A stretch of 64,000 nucleotides of DNA from CAMLFJ01 sp035524955 (lineage in GTDB: Bacteria > Methylomirabilota > Methylomirabilia > Rokubacteriales > CSP1-6): NCBI GenBank assembly GCA_035524955.1, contig DATLFG010000006.1, positions 1 to 64,000 on the forward strand, read 5' to 3'. The notes beneath the pieces were generated by a model. It saw only the letters and a list, made by a program, of their open reading frames with translations, searched no databases and had not been told where the DNA came from. The position numbers were made by a program, and so were the translations under genes. Position 1 is the first letter of the stretch. Each line of letters opens with the position of its first letter. This document shows, in pieces, positions 49,441 to 60,605 of the stretch.

Positions 49441-51349
49441 ATGGACGAGGAGCCCTCGATACGGCGTCGGCTCGCCGCCATTCTTGCCGCCGACATCGCT
49501 GGCTACAGCCGGCTCATGCACGCGGATGAGGCCGCCACCGTGCGGGACCTCAAGGCCCATCAGAGCGTGGTCCTGCCGCTGATTGGTCGGCGCGGTGGAC
49601 GGATCATCGATACCGCCGGCGACGGCATCATGGCTGAGTTTCCCAGCGTCATCGGCGCCACCGAGTGCGCGGTCGAGATCCAGACCGTGATGGCCCAGCG
49701 CAACGAGGGGGTGCCTGAGAGTCGTCGCATGCTGTTCCGCGTCGGGATCAATCTGGGGGATGTGATCCACGACGAGAACCGGATCTACGGTGACGGCATC
49801 AACATCGCGGCTCGGCTCGAGGCGCTGGCCGAGCCGGGTGGCGTGCTCGTGTCCAGTACCGTCTACGGATCAGGTCCGCGGCAAGCTGCCTGTCACCTTC
49901 GAGGATGTGGGCGAGCGGCAGGTCAAGAACATCGAGCAGCCGGTCCGGATCTATCAGCTCCACATCCCGGGCGCATCCTCCAAGGCCGTCGCCACGCTCG
50001 GCAGGCGCCCCGCCATAACGGACCGCCGGCGTTGGATCGGGTGGGGCGTGGCGGCGTTCCTGGTTCTCCTCGGAGCGGCAGGAGCGTGGTGGATGGGCCC
50101 GCGCTTCTTTCCAGGTCACCGAGCAGACAGCACAGAGGCGCCGCGTCTCTCGATCGTTGTGCTGCCCTTTGGGAACCTGAGTGGCGATCCGAGCCAGGAC
50201 TACTTTGCCGATGGCATAACCGAAGACCTGACCAGTGATCTGTCGCGAATCGCTGGAAGCTTTGTCATTTCCAGGAACACTGCGTTCACATTCAAGGGCA
50301 AGGCCATGGATACCCGGCAAATCGGCCGCGAGTTGGGTGTCCGGTATGTGCTCGAGGGGAGCGTGCGCCGGATGGGCGGCACGGTCCGCGTCAACGCGCA
50401 GCTCATCGACGCGGGCACCGGCGCGCATCTGTGGGCCGAGCAGATGAACGTCGATCAAAGCACGCTGGCGAGCGCCCAGGACAACTTCGGCATCGCGAAC
50501 CGACTTGCAAGGACGCTCAGTGTCGAGCTCGTCAATGTCGAGGGGCGCCGGGCGCAGCGGATCGACCCCGATGCGGTGGACCTGACCATGCGTGGCTGGT
50601 CGGTCTTGAATGGAGGGCCGAACAAGGACGATGTGCAGAGGGCCGTCGCGTTGTTCGAGGATGCTCTTCGGCTCGATCCCGACAATAGTCAAGCCAGAGT
50701 CGGGCTCGCCCAGGCCCTCACTCTCATCTACCGCAACCGCTGGGATCCCGAACCTGGCACGGTGCTGGCCCGTGCCGACGAAGCGGCCACGCGGGTCATC
50801 TCCACCGCGCCCAACTATGCCCATGCGCATTACGTGAAGGCCGAGGTTCTCGGACTATTCAACCGGTTCGATGCTGCGCTTGCGACGTATGACAGGGCCA
50901 TCGCCCTCGATCCCAACCATGCCGCGGCATACGTTGGACGGGCGCGGAACTTGAACGTGATTGGTCGGGCAGCGGATGCATTGGCGCCTGTCGAGAGGGC
51001 GATACGGCTGAGTCCGCGGGATCCTGAGCTGTATGTCTGGTATTTTGTCCTCTGCCACGCGAACACGCATCTGGCGCGCGACGCACAGGCGATCGAATGG
51101 TGCCTCAAGTCGCTTGCGACCGGTAAGACGTTCTGGTTCGCCTACGTCGATCTCGCCTCTGCGTACGCCTGGCGCGGGCAGAACGCAGAGGCGGCGGCCG
51201 CGGTTGCGGAGCTGCGGAAGCTGAGGCCAGGGTACACGGTGCAGACACTGGTGCAGGAAGGATCAGAAGCTTCCGACAATCCAGCCTTCCGCAAGGAGTT
51301 CCAGCGGATCGTCGAGGGAGCACGTAAGGCTGGGTTGCCAGAAAACTAG
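49441..51349 (+). pseudogene. Adenylate cyclase-TPR signalling protein, frameshifted
   Basis: The first 142 codons encode a class III cyclase (RRRLAAILAADIAGYSRLM, IIDTAGDGIMAEFPS, YGDGINIAARLEALAEPGG). The homology then jumps to another frame at 49867: TAC-GGA-TCA would read on as DQVRGKLPVTFEDVGERQ if one G were removed. The second frame runs without a stop to 51349, through a transmembrane helix (GVAAFLVLLGAAGAWW), a FlgO/TolB-like part (VVLPFGNLSGDPSQDYFADGI) and TPRs. Everything after the shift looks well conserved, so the lesion is recent, or a sequencing or assembly error. The intact product would be about 635 residues and inner-membrane bound. Confidence 0.85.
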
Positions 51350-51516
51350 TGCGAATCCGATGGGGGCGACCATGTCCCGAGCCCGCTGACCCGCCCGACT
51401 TCATGTTCCGCTCGGGCGTGTACATCGCGGTCGGTCGTCTGGGTGGTCCAGGCCACCCGCTGGCACCGCCTGCCCCGTGGCGGTGAATCGAGGAAGTCTT
51501 GGCGGAGCCCCGCCCG

Positions 51517-53142
<1,626 letters not shown>

Positions 53143-53176
53143 GCCCTGGCCGCGCGGGCGCTCGGGGGCGGCCGCG

Positions 53177-54265
53177 TCATCGCGCCGTCGTCGCGGCGGC
53201 TGGATGCGCGACCGCCGTGGGCGCCACGGTCACGGGGGGCAGCGCCCGGGTCTTGCGGGGATCGAAGGCGTCGCGCACGGCCTCGCCGATGAAGACGAGG
53301 AGCGATAGCATCAGCGCGAGGACCAGGAAGCCGGTGATCCCGATCCACGGCGCGTGGAGGTTGGCCTTGCCCTGGGCCAGGATCTCGCCCAGCGACGCCG
53401 AGCCCGGCGGCAGCCCGAACCCCAGGAAGTCGAGCGACGTCAGCGTCGTGATGGACCCGTTCAGGATGAACGGCAGGAACGTGAGCGTGGCCACCATGGC
53501 GTTCGGCAGCACGTGGCGGACCATCACCACCCGGTCGGCCACGCCCAGCGCGCGCGCGGCGCGCACGTAGTCGAAGTTGCGCGCGCGCAGGAACTCGGCC
53601 CGCACCACGCCCACGAGCGCCATCCACGAGAAGAGCAGCATGAGCCCGAGGAGCCACCAGAACGTCGGCTCGACCACCGAGGCCAGGATGATGAGGAGGT
53701 AGAGCACCGGCATGCCCGCCCACATCTCGATGACCCGCTGGAACAGGAGGTCGACGGCGCCGCCGAAGTAGCCCTGGATGCCCCCCGCCACGATGCCGAC
53801 CACGGACGAGAGCGCGGTCAGGGTGAGGCCGAAGAGCACCGAGGTGCGGAAGCCGTAGATCAGCCGGGCGAGCAGGTCGCGCCCCTGGTCGTCGGTGCCG
53901 AGCCAGTTGACGCGCGAGGGCGGCGCCGGGGCGGGGACGGGCAGGTCGTAGTTGATGGTGCTGGGGCCGAAGGGGATCGGGGCCCAGACGATCCACCCCT
54001 TCTCGGCGATGGCGCCCTGCACGAAGGGGTCGCGGTACACGGCTTCCGTCGGGAAGACGCCGCCGAAGGTGGTCTCGGGGTACGCGACGAGCACGGGGAC
54101 GTGGAAGCGGCCGTCGTACCGGACCAGGAGCGGGCGGTCGCTGGCGATCGCCTCGGCGAGGAGGCTCAGGACGAAGAGCGCGAGGAAGATCCAGAGCGAC
54201 CAGAAGCCGCGCCGGTTGGCGCGAAAGCTCGCCACGCGGCGGCGGGTCAGGGGCGAGAGCCGCAT
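53177..54265 (-). CDS. yejE: Peptide ABC transporter permease YejE-like
   Basis: A 362-residue permease with about six helices. The N-terminus (LSPLTRRRVASFRANRRGFWSLWIF) and the long periplasmic loop with LVRYDGRFHVPVL, ETTFGGVFPTEAVYRDP and WVPIPFGPSTINY-type wording are specific to the YejE branch. The coupling loop EFLRARNFDYVRAARALG contacts the ATPase. It lies 12 bases after yejB. Confidence 0.88.
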   Translation of the reverse strand: MRLSPLTRRRVASFRANRRGFWSLWIFLALFVLSLLAEAIASDRPLLVRYDGRFHVPVLVAYPETTFGGVFPTEAVYRDPFVQGAIAEKGWIVWAPIPFGPSTINYDLPVPAPAPPSRVNWLGTDDQGRDLLARLIYGFRTSVLFGLTLTALSSVVGIVAGGIQGYFGGAVDLLFQRVIEMWAGMPVLYLLIILASVVEPTFWWLLGLMLLFSWMALVGVVRAEFLRARNFDYVRAARALGVADRVVMVRHVLPNAMVATLTFLPFILNGSITTLTSLDFLGFGLPPGSASLGEILAQGKANLHAPWIGITGFLVLALMLSLLVFIGEAVRDAFDPRKTRALPPVTVAPTAVAHPAAATTAR

Positions 54266-54277
54266 CCGGCCGGGCCC

Positions 54278-55390
54278 CTAGTGCTCGCGGGTCGCGAAGT
54301 CGATGCGTGGATCCACGGCGACGTAGGTGAGGTCGGCCACGAGGTTCAGCACGAGCCCGATCACCGTGTAGATGTAGAGCGCCCCGAACATGATCGGGTA
54401 GTCCCGGTTGATGGCGGCCTCGAACCCGAGGAGCCCGAGCCCGTCCAGCGAGAAGATCACCTCGATGAGGAGGGCGCCGGTGAAGAGGATGCCGACGAAC
54501 GCGGCCGGGAAGCCGGCGATGACGATGAGCATCGCGTTGCGGAAGACGTGCCCGTAGAGCACGCGGCGGCCGGTGAGCCCCTTTGCCCGCGCGGTGACGA
54601 CATACTGCTTGCCGATCTCCTCCAGGAACGAGTTCTTGGTCAGCATGGTGAGTCCGGCGAAGCCGCCGATGACGAGGGCGATCACGGGCAGGGTGATGTG
54701 CCAGAGGTAGTCGAGCGCCTTCTGGGCCAGCGTGAGCTGCGCCCAGTTGTCGCTGACGAGGCCGCGCAGCGGGAACCACGCGAAGAAGCTCCCGCCCGCG
54801 AACAGGACGACGAGCAGGATCGCGAAGAGGAACCCGGGGATCGCATAGCCCACGATCACCACGGCGCTCGTCCACACGTCGAACTTCGACCCGTCCCGGA
54901 CGGCCTTGGCGACGCCGAGGGGAATGGAGATGAGGTAGATCAGGAGCGTGGTCCACAGGCCGAGCGAGATGGAGACCGGGAGCTTCTCCCGGATCAGCTC
55001 GGTCACCGGCCGGTCCTGGAAGAAGCTCGAGCCGAAGTCCAGGAGGACGTAGTTCCGCATCATGGTGAGGAACCGCTCGTGGGCGGGCTTGTCGAACCCG
55101 AACTGGCGCTCGAGCTGCTGGATCAGCTCGGGGTCCAGGCCGCGGGCACCCCGGTACCGACTGGGCTCCGCGGGGCCGGCGGCGTCGAGCGGGGTGCGCC
55201 CGGCGCCCGTCTCGCCGGCCGCGGTGCCGCCCACGCGGGCGGTGGCCTCGACGCCGTGCCCCCGGAGCTCGGCGATCACGCGCTCGACGGGCCCGCCCGG
55301 AGCGGCCTGCACGACGACGAAGTTGATCACCATGATCCCGAGGAGCGTCGGGACCATCAGGAGGAGGCGGCGGACGACGTAGGCCAGCAC
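54278..55390 (-). CDS. yejB: Peptide ABC transporter permease YejB-like
   Basis: A 370-residue permease: a first helix LLLMVPTLLGIMVINFVVVQAAPGGPV (the DppB/OppB-type start), about five further helices, and the coupling segment VVTARAKGLTGRRVLYGHVFRNAML. An insert of roughly 60 residues after helix 1 (with FGFDKPAHERFLTMMRNYVLLDFG) is usual in YejB. It is 12 bases after yejA. Confidence 0.88.
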   Translation of the reverse strand: MLAYVVRRLLLMVPTLLGIMVINFVVVQAAPGGPVERVIAELRGHGVEATARVGGTAAGETGAGRTPLDAAGPAEPSRYRGARGLDPELIQQLERQFGFDKPAHERFLTMMRNYVLLDFGSSFFQDRPVTELIREKLPVSISLGLWTTLLIYLISIPLGVAKAVRDGSKFDVWTSAVVIVGYAIPGFLFAILLVVLFAGGSFFAWFPLRGLVSDNWAQLTLAQKALDYLWHITLPVIALVIGGFAGLTMLTKNSFLEEIGKQYVVTARAKGLTGRRVLYGHVFRNAMLIVIAGFPAAFVGILFTGALLIEVIFSLDGLGLLGFEAAINRDYPIMFGALYIYTVIGLVLNLVADLTYVAVDPRIDFATREH

Positions 55391-55402
55391 GCGGGGCGGA
55401 GG

Positions 55403-57265
55403 TCAGCGCGCGCGACGGCGCTGGCTCAGCTCCCCCTCTTTCTTGGCATCGACCCACCAGGTGTCGAAGCCGAGGGCGTACTTCGGCGAGACCGTGGGCC
55501 GGCTGAACTTGTCCCAGTACGCCACCCGATACACGCGGATGTGCCAGTGGGGAATCACGTGGTGGCCCCACCGGAGCACGCGGTCGAGCGCCCGCGTGCG
55601 CGAGATCAGGCTCGTGCGATCGGGCGCCGCGATCAGGAGCTCCACCAGCCGGTCGACGGCCGGCTCCTTGATGCCCGCAAGGTTCCGGCTCCCGGGGACG
55701 TCGGCGGTGGAGGAATGCCAGAAGTCCAGCTGCTCGTTCCCCGGCGAGAGCGACTGGCCCCATACAATCGCGGTCATGTCGAAGTCGAAGTCGTCGAGGC
55801 GCTTCTGGTACTGCGCGGCATCCACCGTGCGGACGCGGGCGGTGATGCCGACGCGCTCCAGGTTCCTGGCGAACGGCAGCGAGATCCGCTCCCACGTCGG
55901 GTCCGAGAGCAGGATCTCGAACTGCATCGGCTCGCCCCGGGCGTTGACGAGGCGCTGCCCCTTGACGGTCCAGCCGGCGGCACCGAGGAGGGCGAGCGCC
56001 TGGCGCACGCCGTCGCGGATGTTGCCGGAGCCGTCGGTGGCCGGTGGGGTATACGCCTTTGTGAAGACGTCTTCCGGGACCTTGCCCCGGAACGGCTCCA
56101 GGAGCACGCGCTCCTCGGGCGTCGGCAGGTCGCGGGCGGCGAGCTCGGAGTTCGAGAAGTAGCTCGCGGTCCGCGTGTAGGCGCCGTGGAAGAGCTGCCG
56201 GTTGGTCCACTCGAAGTCGAAGAGGTGGCCGAGGGCCTGGCGCACCCGCCGGTCCCGGAACATCGGCCGGCGCTGGTTGAAGACGAAGGCCTGCATGCCC
56301 GTCGGCACCTCGTTCGGGATCTCCTCGCGCTTGATGAGCCCCTGGGTGATGGCGGGCCCGGTGTAGGCGGTGGCCCAGTTCCGGGCCACGTTCTCCAGGC
56401 GGAAGTCGTACTGGCCCGCCTTGAAGGCCTCCACCGCCACCGTGGTGTCGCGGTAGTAGTCGTACCGCATGCTGTCGAAGTTCTCCCGGCCGGCGGCGAC
56501 GGGCAGCTTCGCGGCCCAGTAGTCCTTCACCCGGCGGTAGACGATGGACCGTCCGGGCTCGACCGACTCCACCCGGTACGCGCCGGAGCCCAGCACCGGT
56601 TCCAGGGTCGTCCGCTCGAAGTCCCGCGTCGCCCACCACTTCTTCGAGAGCACTGCCATCTGGCCGACGATGAGCGGCAGCTCGCGGTTGTTGCCCTTGT
56701 CGAAGGTGAACCGCACCTTGCGGTCGCCCACCTTCTCCACCTTGAACACGTGCTTGTAGTAGCTGCGATAGAAGGGATGTCCCTTGGTCTTCAGCGTCTC
56801 CAGCGTCCAGATGACATCCTCGACGGTGATGGGGCTCCCGTCGTGGAAGCGGGCCTCGGGACGGAGGGTGAAGGCCACCCAGGACCGGTCCGCCGGCACC
56901 TCGATCGTCTCCGCGATGAGACCGTACTGGGAGAACGCCTCGTCGAGGGAGCCCGCCATCAGCGTGTCGAAGGTGCCGCCGAGGCCGGCGGCGGCCACGC
57001 CCCGGAGGATGAAGGGATTCAGGTTGTCGAACGTGCCGATGGCGGCCAGGCGAACATCGCCCCCCTTCAGCGCCGCCGGGTTCGCGTACTCGAAGTGCTT
57101 GAAGCCGGGTCCGTACTTGAGGTCACCGTGCATCGACATGCCGTGGCGGGCGGTGACCTCCGAACCCCCGGTCCTCGGCTGCGCCCCGGGAGCCGAGGGA
57201 CCGCCGGTCACGACGAGGACCACGGCGGCGAGAGCGGTGGCGAGGGTCGCAGTCAGGGTTCGCAT
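55403..57265 (-). CDS. yejA: Periplasmic peptide-binding protein YejA-like
   Basis: A 620-residue exported solute-binding protein (SBP family 5). The signal peptide is residues 1-29, followed by GMSMHGDLKYGPGFKHFEYANPAALKGG, typical of YejA, which captures peptides for YejBEF. Later segments (SYYKHVFKVEKVGDRKVRF, FVFNQRRPMFRDRRVRQALG) match the family. An AAGGAG lies upstream of the ATG at 57265. It heads the operon yejA-yejB-yejE-yejF. The frame is open 120 codons upstream but without protein character. Confidence 0.9.
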   Translation of the reverse strand: MRTLTATLATALAAVVLVVTGGPSAPGAQPRTGGSEVTARHGMSMHGDLKYGPGFKHFEYANPAALKGGDVRLAAIGTFDNLNPFILRGVAAAGLGGTFDTLMAGSLDEAFSQYGLIAETIEVPADRSWVAFTLRPEARFHDGSPITVEDVIWTLETLKTKGHPFYRSYYKHVFKVEKVGDRKVRFTFDKGNNRELPLIVGQMAVLSKKWWATRDFERTTLEPVLGSGAYRVESVEPGRSIVYRRVKDYWAAKLPVAAGRENFDSMRYDYYRDTTVAVEAFKAGQYDFRLENVARNWATAYTGPAITQGLIKREEIPNEVPTGMQAFVFNQRRPMFRDRRVRQALGHLFDFEWTNRQLFHGAYTRTASYFSNSELAARDLPTPEERVLLEPFRGKVPEDVFTKAYTPPATDGSGNIRDGVRQALALLGAAGWTVKGQRLVNARGEPMQFEILLSDPTWERISLPFARNLERVGITARVRTVDAAQYQKRLDDFDFDMTAIVWGQSLSPGNEQLDFWHSSTADVPGSRNLAGIKEPAVDRLVELLIAAPDRTSLISRTRALDRVLRWGHHVIPHWHIRVYRVAYWDKFSRPTVSPKYALGFDTWWVDAKKEGELSQRRRAR

Positions 57266-58098
57266 GCCACTCCTTGCTCGGGGCTGGTCAGGTTCGCATC
57301 CCGGCGTCGCCCGGCGCGGCCGCGCGCCGCTCCGATGCCGACCGTCGCGCCGATCCGCTGGCCGTGCGCCGCTCCGTCCGGAGGGTCCGCGCCGGACGGC
57401 TCTCCAACTATCTCGTATCCAGGATGCCGCGGCAACCCGGGCGCCGCGGTACCGCGTCCCGGTTGAATGCGAGTGTCCGGCGGAGCGTGGTCGAGGGTGG
57501 ACGAATCGAGCTTTCCAAGAACGGCAACATCCGTCGCGCGTCGATCTGTCGCTCCCGCTCGGAGGGATCAACACCACTCGATCGAGGTGACGGTGGACGT
57601 CTACGGGCACCTGGCGCCCCGGGGCCAACAAAGCGGTGGTGGGTCGCCTCGATCAGCAGGCGCGGCCGGCCCGGCGGCGCTCGAAGCGCGCGACCCGACG
57701 TGACGCCTGCGCAACTTGGAGCCCGCTGAACACACGCGCGGGGTCACGGATCGCTCCGTAACCCCCCAAGATTGCCAGAGCCCCAGGTAGTTGGATAAAC
57801 CATCGAAAGATAAGAAGCACCGCTGGGCAAAAGCACCCGACGCAACCCCCCCCGCACCTCGATTGGTGTTCCACAGGCCACGTGCGGCAGCGCGCGATCG
57901 CTCGCGCAGCCAGCGGGGCGAGCCTCCATGCGCGCGCCGGCCACGGCCCCCTTGGCCAGGCCCCGCGACCTCCGTGTCGTTGGGGGATACTGCCCCGGCG
58001 AGGGCAAGAGCGTCAAGCAGGTTGGCCGATGCGGGGCGCGGGGCCCGGCTTCCGTCCGGGGCGTCGGGCGGCGCCGGTCCCCTGCGCCCCGCGACCGA
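57266..58098. other. Non-coding stretch with integrase remnant
   Basis: About 830 bases between yejA and the next small gene. Apart from the integrase end at 57470-57720 I see no gene, tRNA or terminator. The short frames here are Pro/Arg-rich shadows. Confidence 0.6.
57470..57720 (+). pseudogene. Tyrosine recombinase (integrase) C-terminal remnant
   Basis: One frame gives HHSIEVTVDVYGHLAP, the motif around the catalytic tyrosine of phage-type integrases (usually GHSSIQVTVDTYGHLVP). After a one-base shift near 57620 another frame continues GANKAVVGRLDQQARPA, the usual tail. The catalytic Tyr is present, but the Arg-H-x-x-R part and the N-terminal domains are gone. It is the end of an integrated element that has decayed. 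Confidence 0.78.
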
Positions 58099-58179
58099 CT
58101 AACGGCGCCAGCGAGAGTACCCCCAGCCTCCGCCCCCCAGCAGGAACACCACCAGAATGATGATCAACAGGGTCTCCAT
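58099..58179 (-). CDS. Tiny membrane protein (26 residues)
   Basis: An ATG at 58179 with a very strong GGAGGTGAT upstream encodes METLLIIILVVFLLGGGGW followed by a basic end YSRWRR. The hydrophobic run and GGGGWGYSR-type end resemble the small DUF3309-like hydrophobic proteins seen in soil bacteria; that link is from memory. It lies just upstream of the yejA region and downstream of the BON gene on the same strand (28 bases), so it may be the last gene of the envelope cluster. Confidence 0.65.
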   Translation of the reverse strand: METLLIIILVVFLLGGGGWGYSRWRR

Positions 58180-58207
58180 GCGTCATCACCTCCCGGGTGC
58201 GCGGCGC

Positions 58208-59059
58208 CTATCGCGGCTCTTCCGAGGCGCTCAGGTTGTTGACGACCTTCTTCACGCCCTCGACGGACTGCGTGACTCGCTCCGCCAGGAGCTTCTCGGC
58301 ACGGGAGCCCACCTCGCCGCTGAGGTAGACCGATCCGTCCTGCGATCGGACCTGCACGTCCTCGAGCGCCACCGCCTTGGTGGCGTACAGCTCGAACTCC
58401 ACGCGATGCGCCAGCCGGTCATCCGGGCTCTCGGGGATACCCGCCGCGCTGGTGACGGTGAGATTGCTCGCGAGCTCCAGCACTCCGGGCACCAGCAGGG
58501 CGATCCGGTCGGCCGCGCGCCGCTGGGCCGCCGAATCTACCGTCCCCTCCAGCGAGACCCGCCGCTTGCTCACCTGCACCGTGATGCGCTCGTTCTGCAG
58601 CTCGGTCGACCGGGCGAGATGCTCGGTGACGAGGGTCTTGATCTCCAGGTCCGCCACGCGATCGCCGAGGCTCGCCGCTTCCGGGTTGGCTCCGACCCCG
58701 GGATTGACGGTCAGGTTGTTGCGCACCGCGCCGACGCCGGAGGTGTCGCGCGCGATGGCGGCGGCCAGGCCCTTGACCTCCTCGGTCGGCACTTCGCCGG
58801 TCAAGGTGACTTCACCGCTGGCCGTCGCCACCGTGGTGTCGAAGGCAGAAACGTGCTTCGACAGCAGCAGCGCCGTCTTGACCTTGGTGGTGGTGGCCGC
58901 GTCCTGCGACGTGTCCTTGACCAGCCGCAAGGTATCCCGCACCCCGGCCGCGCCACGGGACGAATAGGTCCATACCAGCCCGCTGATGAGCACGATCAGC
59001 ACCACCATGATGACGACGCCGACCGCGACCTTCCCACTCTCGTGAAGCGATCTCTTCAT
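58208..59059 (-). CDS. BON-domain envelope protein
   Basis: A 283-residue protein with a membrane anchor (residues 10-31, VAVGVVIMVVLIVLISGLVW) and three BON domains (about 55-120, 130-200 and 210-280, each with a GxVxLxGxV turn: ASGEVTLTGEV, KRRVSLEGTV, DGSVYLSGEV). BON domains bind lipids at membranes, as in OsmY, and occur in stress-induced periplasmic proteins. The start at 59059 (MKRSLHESG) follows a GAGAGGAC site. It lies between the collagen-OmpA lipoproteins and the 26-residue gene. Confidence 0.85.
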   Translation of the reverse strand: MKRSLHESGKVAVGVVIMVVLIVLISGLVWTYSSRGAAGVRDTLRLVKDTSQDAATTTKVKTALLLSKHVSAFDTTVATASGEVTLTGEVPTEEVKGLAAAIARDTSGVGAVRNNLTVNPGVGANPEAASLGDRVADLEIKTLVTEHLARSTELQNERITVQVSKRRVSLEGTVDSAAQRRAADRIALLVPGVLELASNLTVTSAAGIPESPDDRLAHRVEFELYATKAVALEDVQVRSQDGSVYLSGEVGSRAEKLLAERVTQSVEGVKKVVNNLSASEEPR

Positions 59060-59130
59060 GTTCTGTCCTCTCTCGGGATGCAGAGCACCCCCTCCGCGAG
59101 AAGGAGCGCGGAGGGGGTGCCCTGATGACC

Positions 59131-59766
59131 TCAGGATCTGACTGCGAGAATCTCGACCCTGCGGTTCAACTCCAGACATGTGTCCGTGGTCGTGTTGCAA
59201 ACCGGCTTCTGGCTCCCGTTGGAGCCCACCGTGATGCGGTCGGGCGAGGCGCCCAGCCTGATGAGCTCGTCCCTGACCGCGGTCACCCGATTCGCGGCCA
59301 GCACCTGGTTCCGATCATCCGCGTCGCTCTGATGGCCATCGAGGCTCACCTGGGCCCGCGGGTTGTTCTGCATCCACAGGGCGAAATTGGCGAGCTTCTC
59401 CTTGCACTTCTCCTGCAGATCCGAGCTCCCGTACTTGAAGTTCACGTTCTCCATGGAGGACCAGCCGCCCGCGCCGAGGCGACCGCCACGACCCGTCACG
59501 CCGACAGCTCCCACCGTCCCGGCCGGCCCCTGGGGCCCCATCGGTCCAGCGATGCCGGGTTCCCCTGGCCCTCCCGCCACACCGGGAGCCCCCGGGGCCC
59601 CCGTCGGGCCTTGCGGTCCCATGGCGTAGGGCGCGCTCGAACGGCACGTGCCCTTCGCGTAGGGCTCGCCCTTCGCGATCCATACTCCCTGCGGGTCGAT
59701 GTATCCGCTCTGGTAGGCGCACCCGGACAGGGCGGCCGCTACCACGAGGCTCGTGAGAATTCTCAT
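59131..59766 (-). CDS. Collagen-like/OmpA-family lipoprotein
   Basis: A 211-residue lipoprotein: signal with lipobox LSGC (Cys16), a run of eleven Gly-X-Y triplets (about residues 50-83, GPQGPTGAPGAPGVA and onward), then an OmpA-like domain (VNFKYGSSDLQEKCKEKLA, VSLDGHQSDADDRN, LNRRVEIL). OmpA domains bind peptidoglycan diaminopimelate; collagen triplets can form a trimeric stalk. The Asp/Arg ligands are only partly canonical, and two additional Cys (QKPVCNTTTDTC) may form a disulfide. Its paralogue is 13 bases upstream on the same strand. Confidence 0.85.
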   Translation of the reverse strand: MRILTSLVVAAALSGCAYQSGYIDPQGVWIAKGEPYAKGTCRSSAPYAMGPQGPTGAPGAPGVAGGPGEPGIAGPMGPQGPAGTVGAVGVTGRGGRLGAGGWSSMENVNFKYGSSDLQEKCKEKLANFALWMQNNPRAQVSLDGHQSDADDRNQVLAANRVTAVRDELIRLGASPDRITVGSNGSQKPVCNTTTDTCLELNRRVEILAVRS

Positions 59767-59779
59767 GGGTTGATCCCTC

Positions 59780-60382
59780 TTACTCGATGCGCCGGACGAG
59801 CACTTCGACGCGACGGTCGCGCTGCCAGCACTCCTCCGTCGCCTGCGAGCACTTCGGCTGCGACTTGCCGAACGCGCCCGTCTGGATCTTGTCCGCCGAG
59901 ATGCCCCCGTTCACCAGCGCAGCCTTGACCGCGTCCACCCGACGTTGGCTGAGGGGCTGGTTGTACGCATCGGTGCCGCGCGGATCCGCGTGGCCATCCA
60001 GACCGACCTCGATACCGGGGTGCTGCTTCATGTACTCGTTGAGCTTGTCGATCTTGCCGGTCTCCGAGCCCCGGATCGCGCTGCGATCGAAGTCGAAGAG
60101 GAAGTCGGCGAACGTGACCCAGGGACGCTGCGGGCCCTGCTGGCCCATCACGCCCTCCGGACCACTCACGCCCTGCGGGCCACCCGGACCCTGAATGCCG
60201 GCCACACCGCTCGGACCGCTGGGACCCTGCGGACCCTGCGGACCCGTCATCCCGACCGGGCCGGCCGGCCCGATGTTGCGGGGGTCTTCGTACAAACCGC
60301 TCGCGCAGCCGGCCCCGAAGAGCACCGTCAGCGCCAGCATCGCGCCCAGCATCACTGCTATGCCTTTGAATCCCTGCTTCAT
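59780..60382 (-). CDS. Collagen-like/OmpA-family lipoprotein
   Basis: A 200-residue paralogue of the preceding protein: lipobox FGAGC (Cys26), sixteen Gly-X-Y triplets (about residues 38-85: GPAGPVGMTGPQGPQGPSG and onward), then an OmpA domain with canonical VGLDGHADPRGTDAYNQPLSQRR and DRRVEVLV. The conserved Asp and Arg that hold peptidoglycan are present here. It also has the Cys pair (QPKCSQATEECW). Being an outer-membrane lipoprotein that could trimerise and grip the wall, it may act as a tether. An AGGAGGG site precedes the ATG. Confidence 0.88.
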   Translation of the reverse strand: MKQGFKGIAVMLGAMLALTVLFGAGCASGLYEDPRNIGPAGPVGMTGPQGPQGPSGPSGVAGIQGPGGPQGVSGPEGVMGQQGPQRPWVTFADFLFDFDRSAIRGSETGKIDKLNEYMKQHPGIEVGLDGHADPRGTDAYNQPLSQRRVDAVKAALVNGGISADKIQTGAFGKSQPKCSQATEECWQRDRRVEVLVRRIE

Positions 60383-60605
60383 CTGTTCATCCCTCCTGAG
60401 AATGGTTAACAGCGCCTTGCCTGGCCCCGACTCTACGCAGGGCGCGCGGACCGGCCTAGTGGCTCTTGGGTCTATGGCTAAGGTCCAATAGCGAGGCGGA
60501 ATCGCTGCCTAGACTTTGCCCCCTGAGGGAACGGCCCCAGACACGGTTGACCGAGAGCGCCGCGCCTGGTCGAGGCTCCGCAAGTCGATGATGGAGGTAG
60601 ACGTC

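Noticed and set aside
49860..49875. Programmed frameshift to join the cyclase and TPR halves
   Set aside because: There is no slippery heptamer or downstream pseudoknot that I can see; a mutation or sequence error is simpler.
53354..57466. A 1370-codon open frame on the plus strand, antisense to the yej operon
   Set aside because: In GC-rich DNA, stop codons are rare on the opposite strand. The translation is charged low-complexity sequence, while the minus-strand genes have full ABC motifs.
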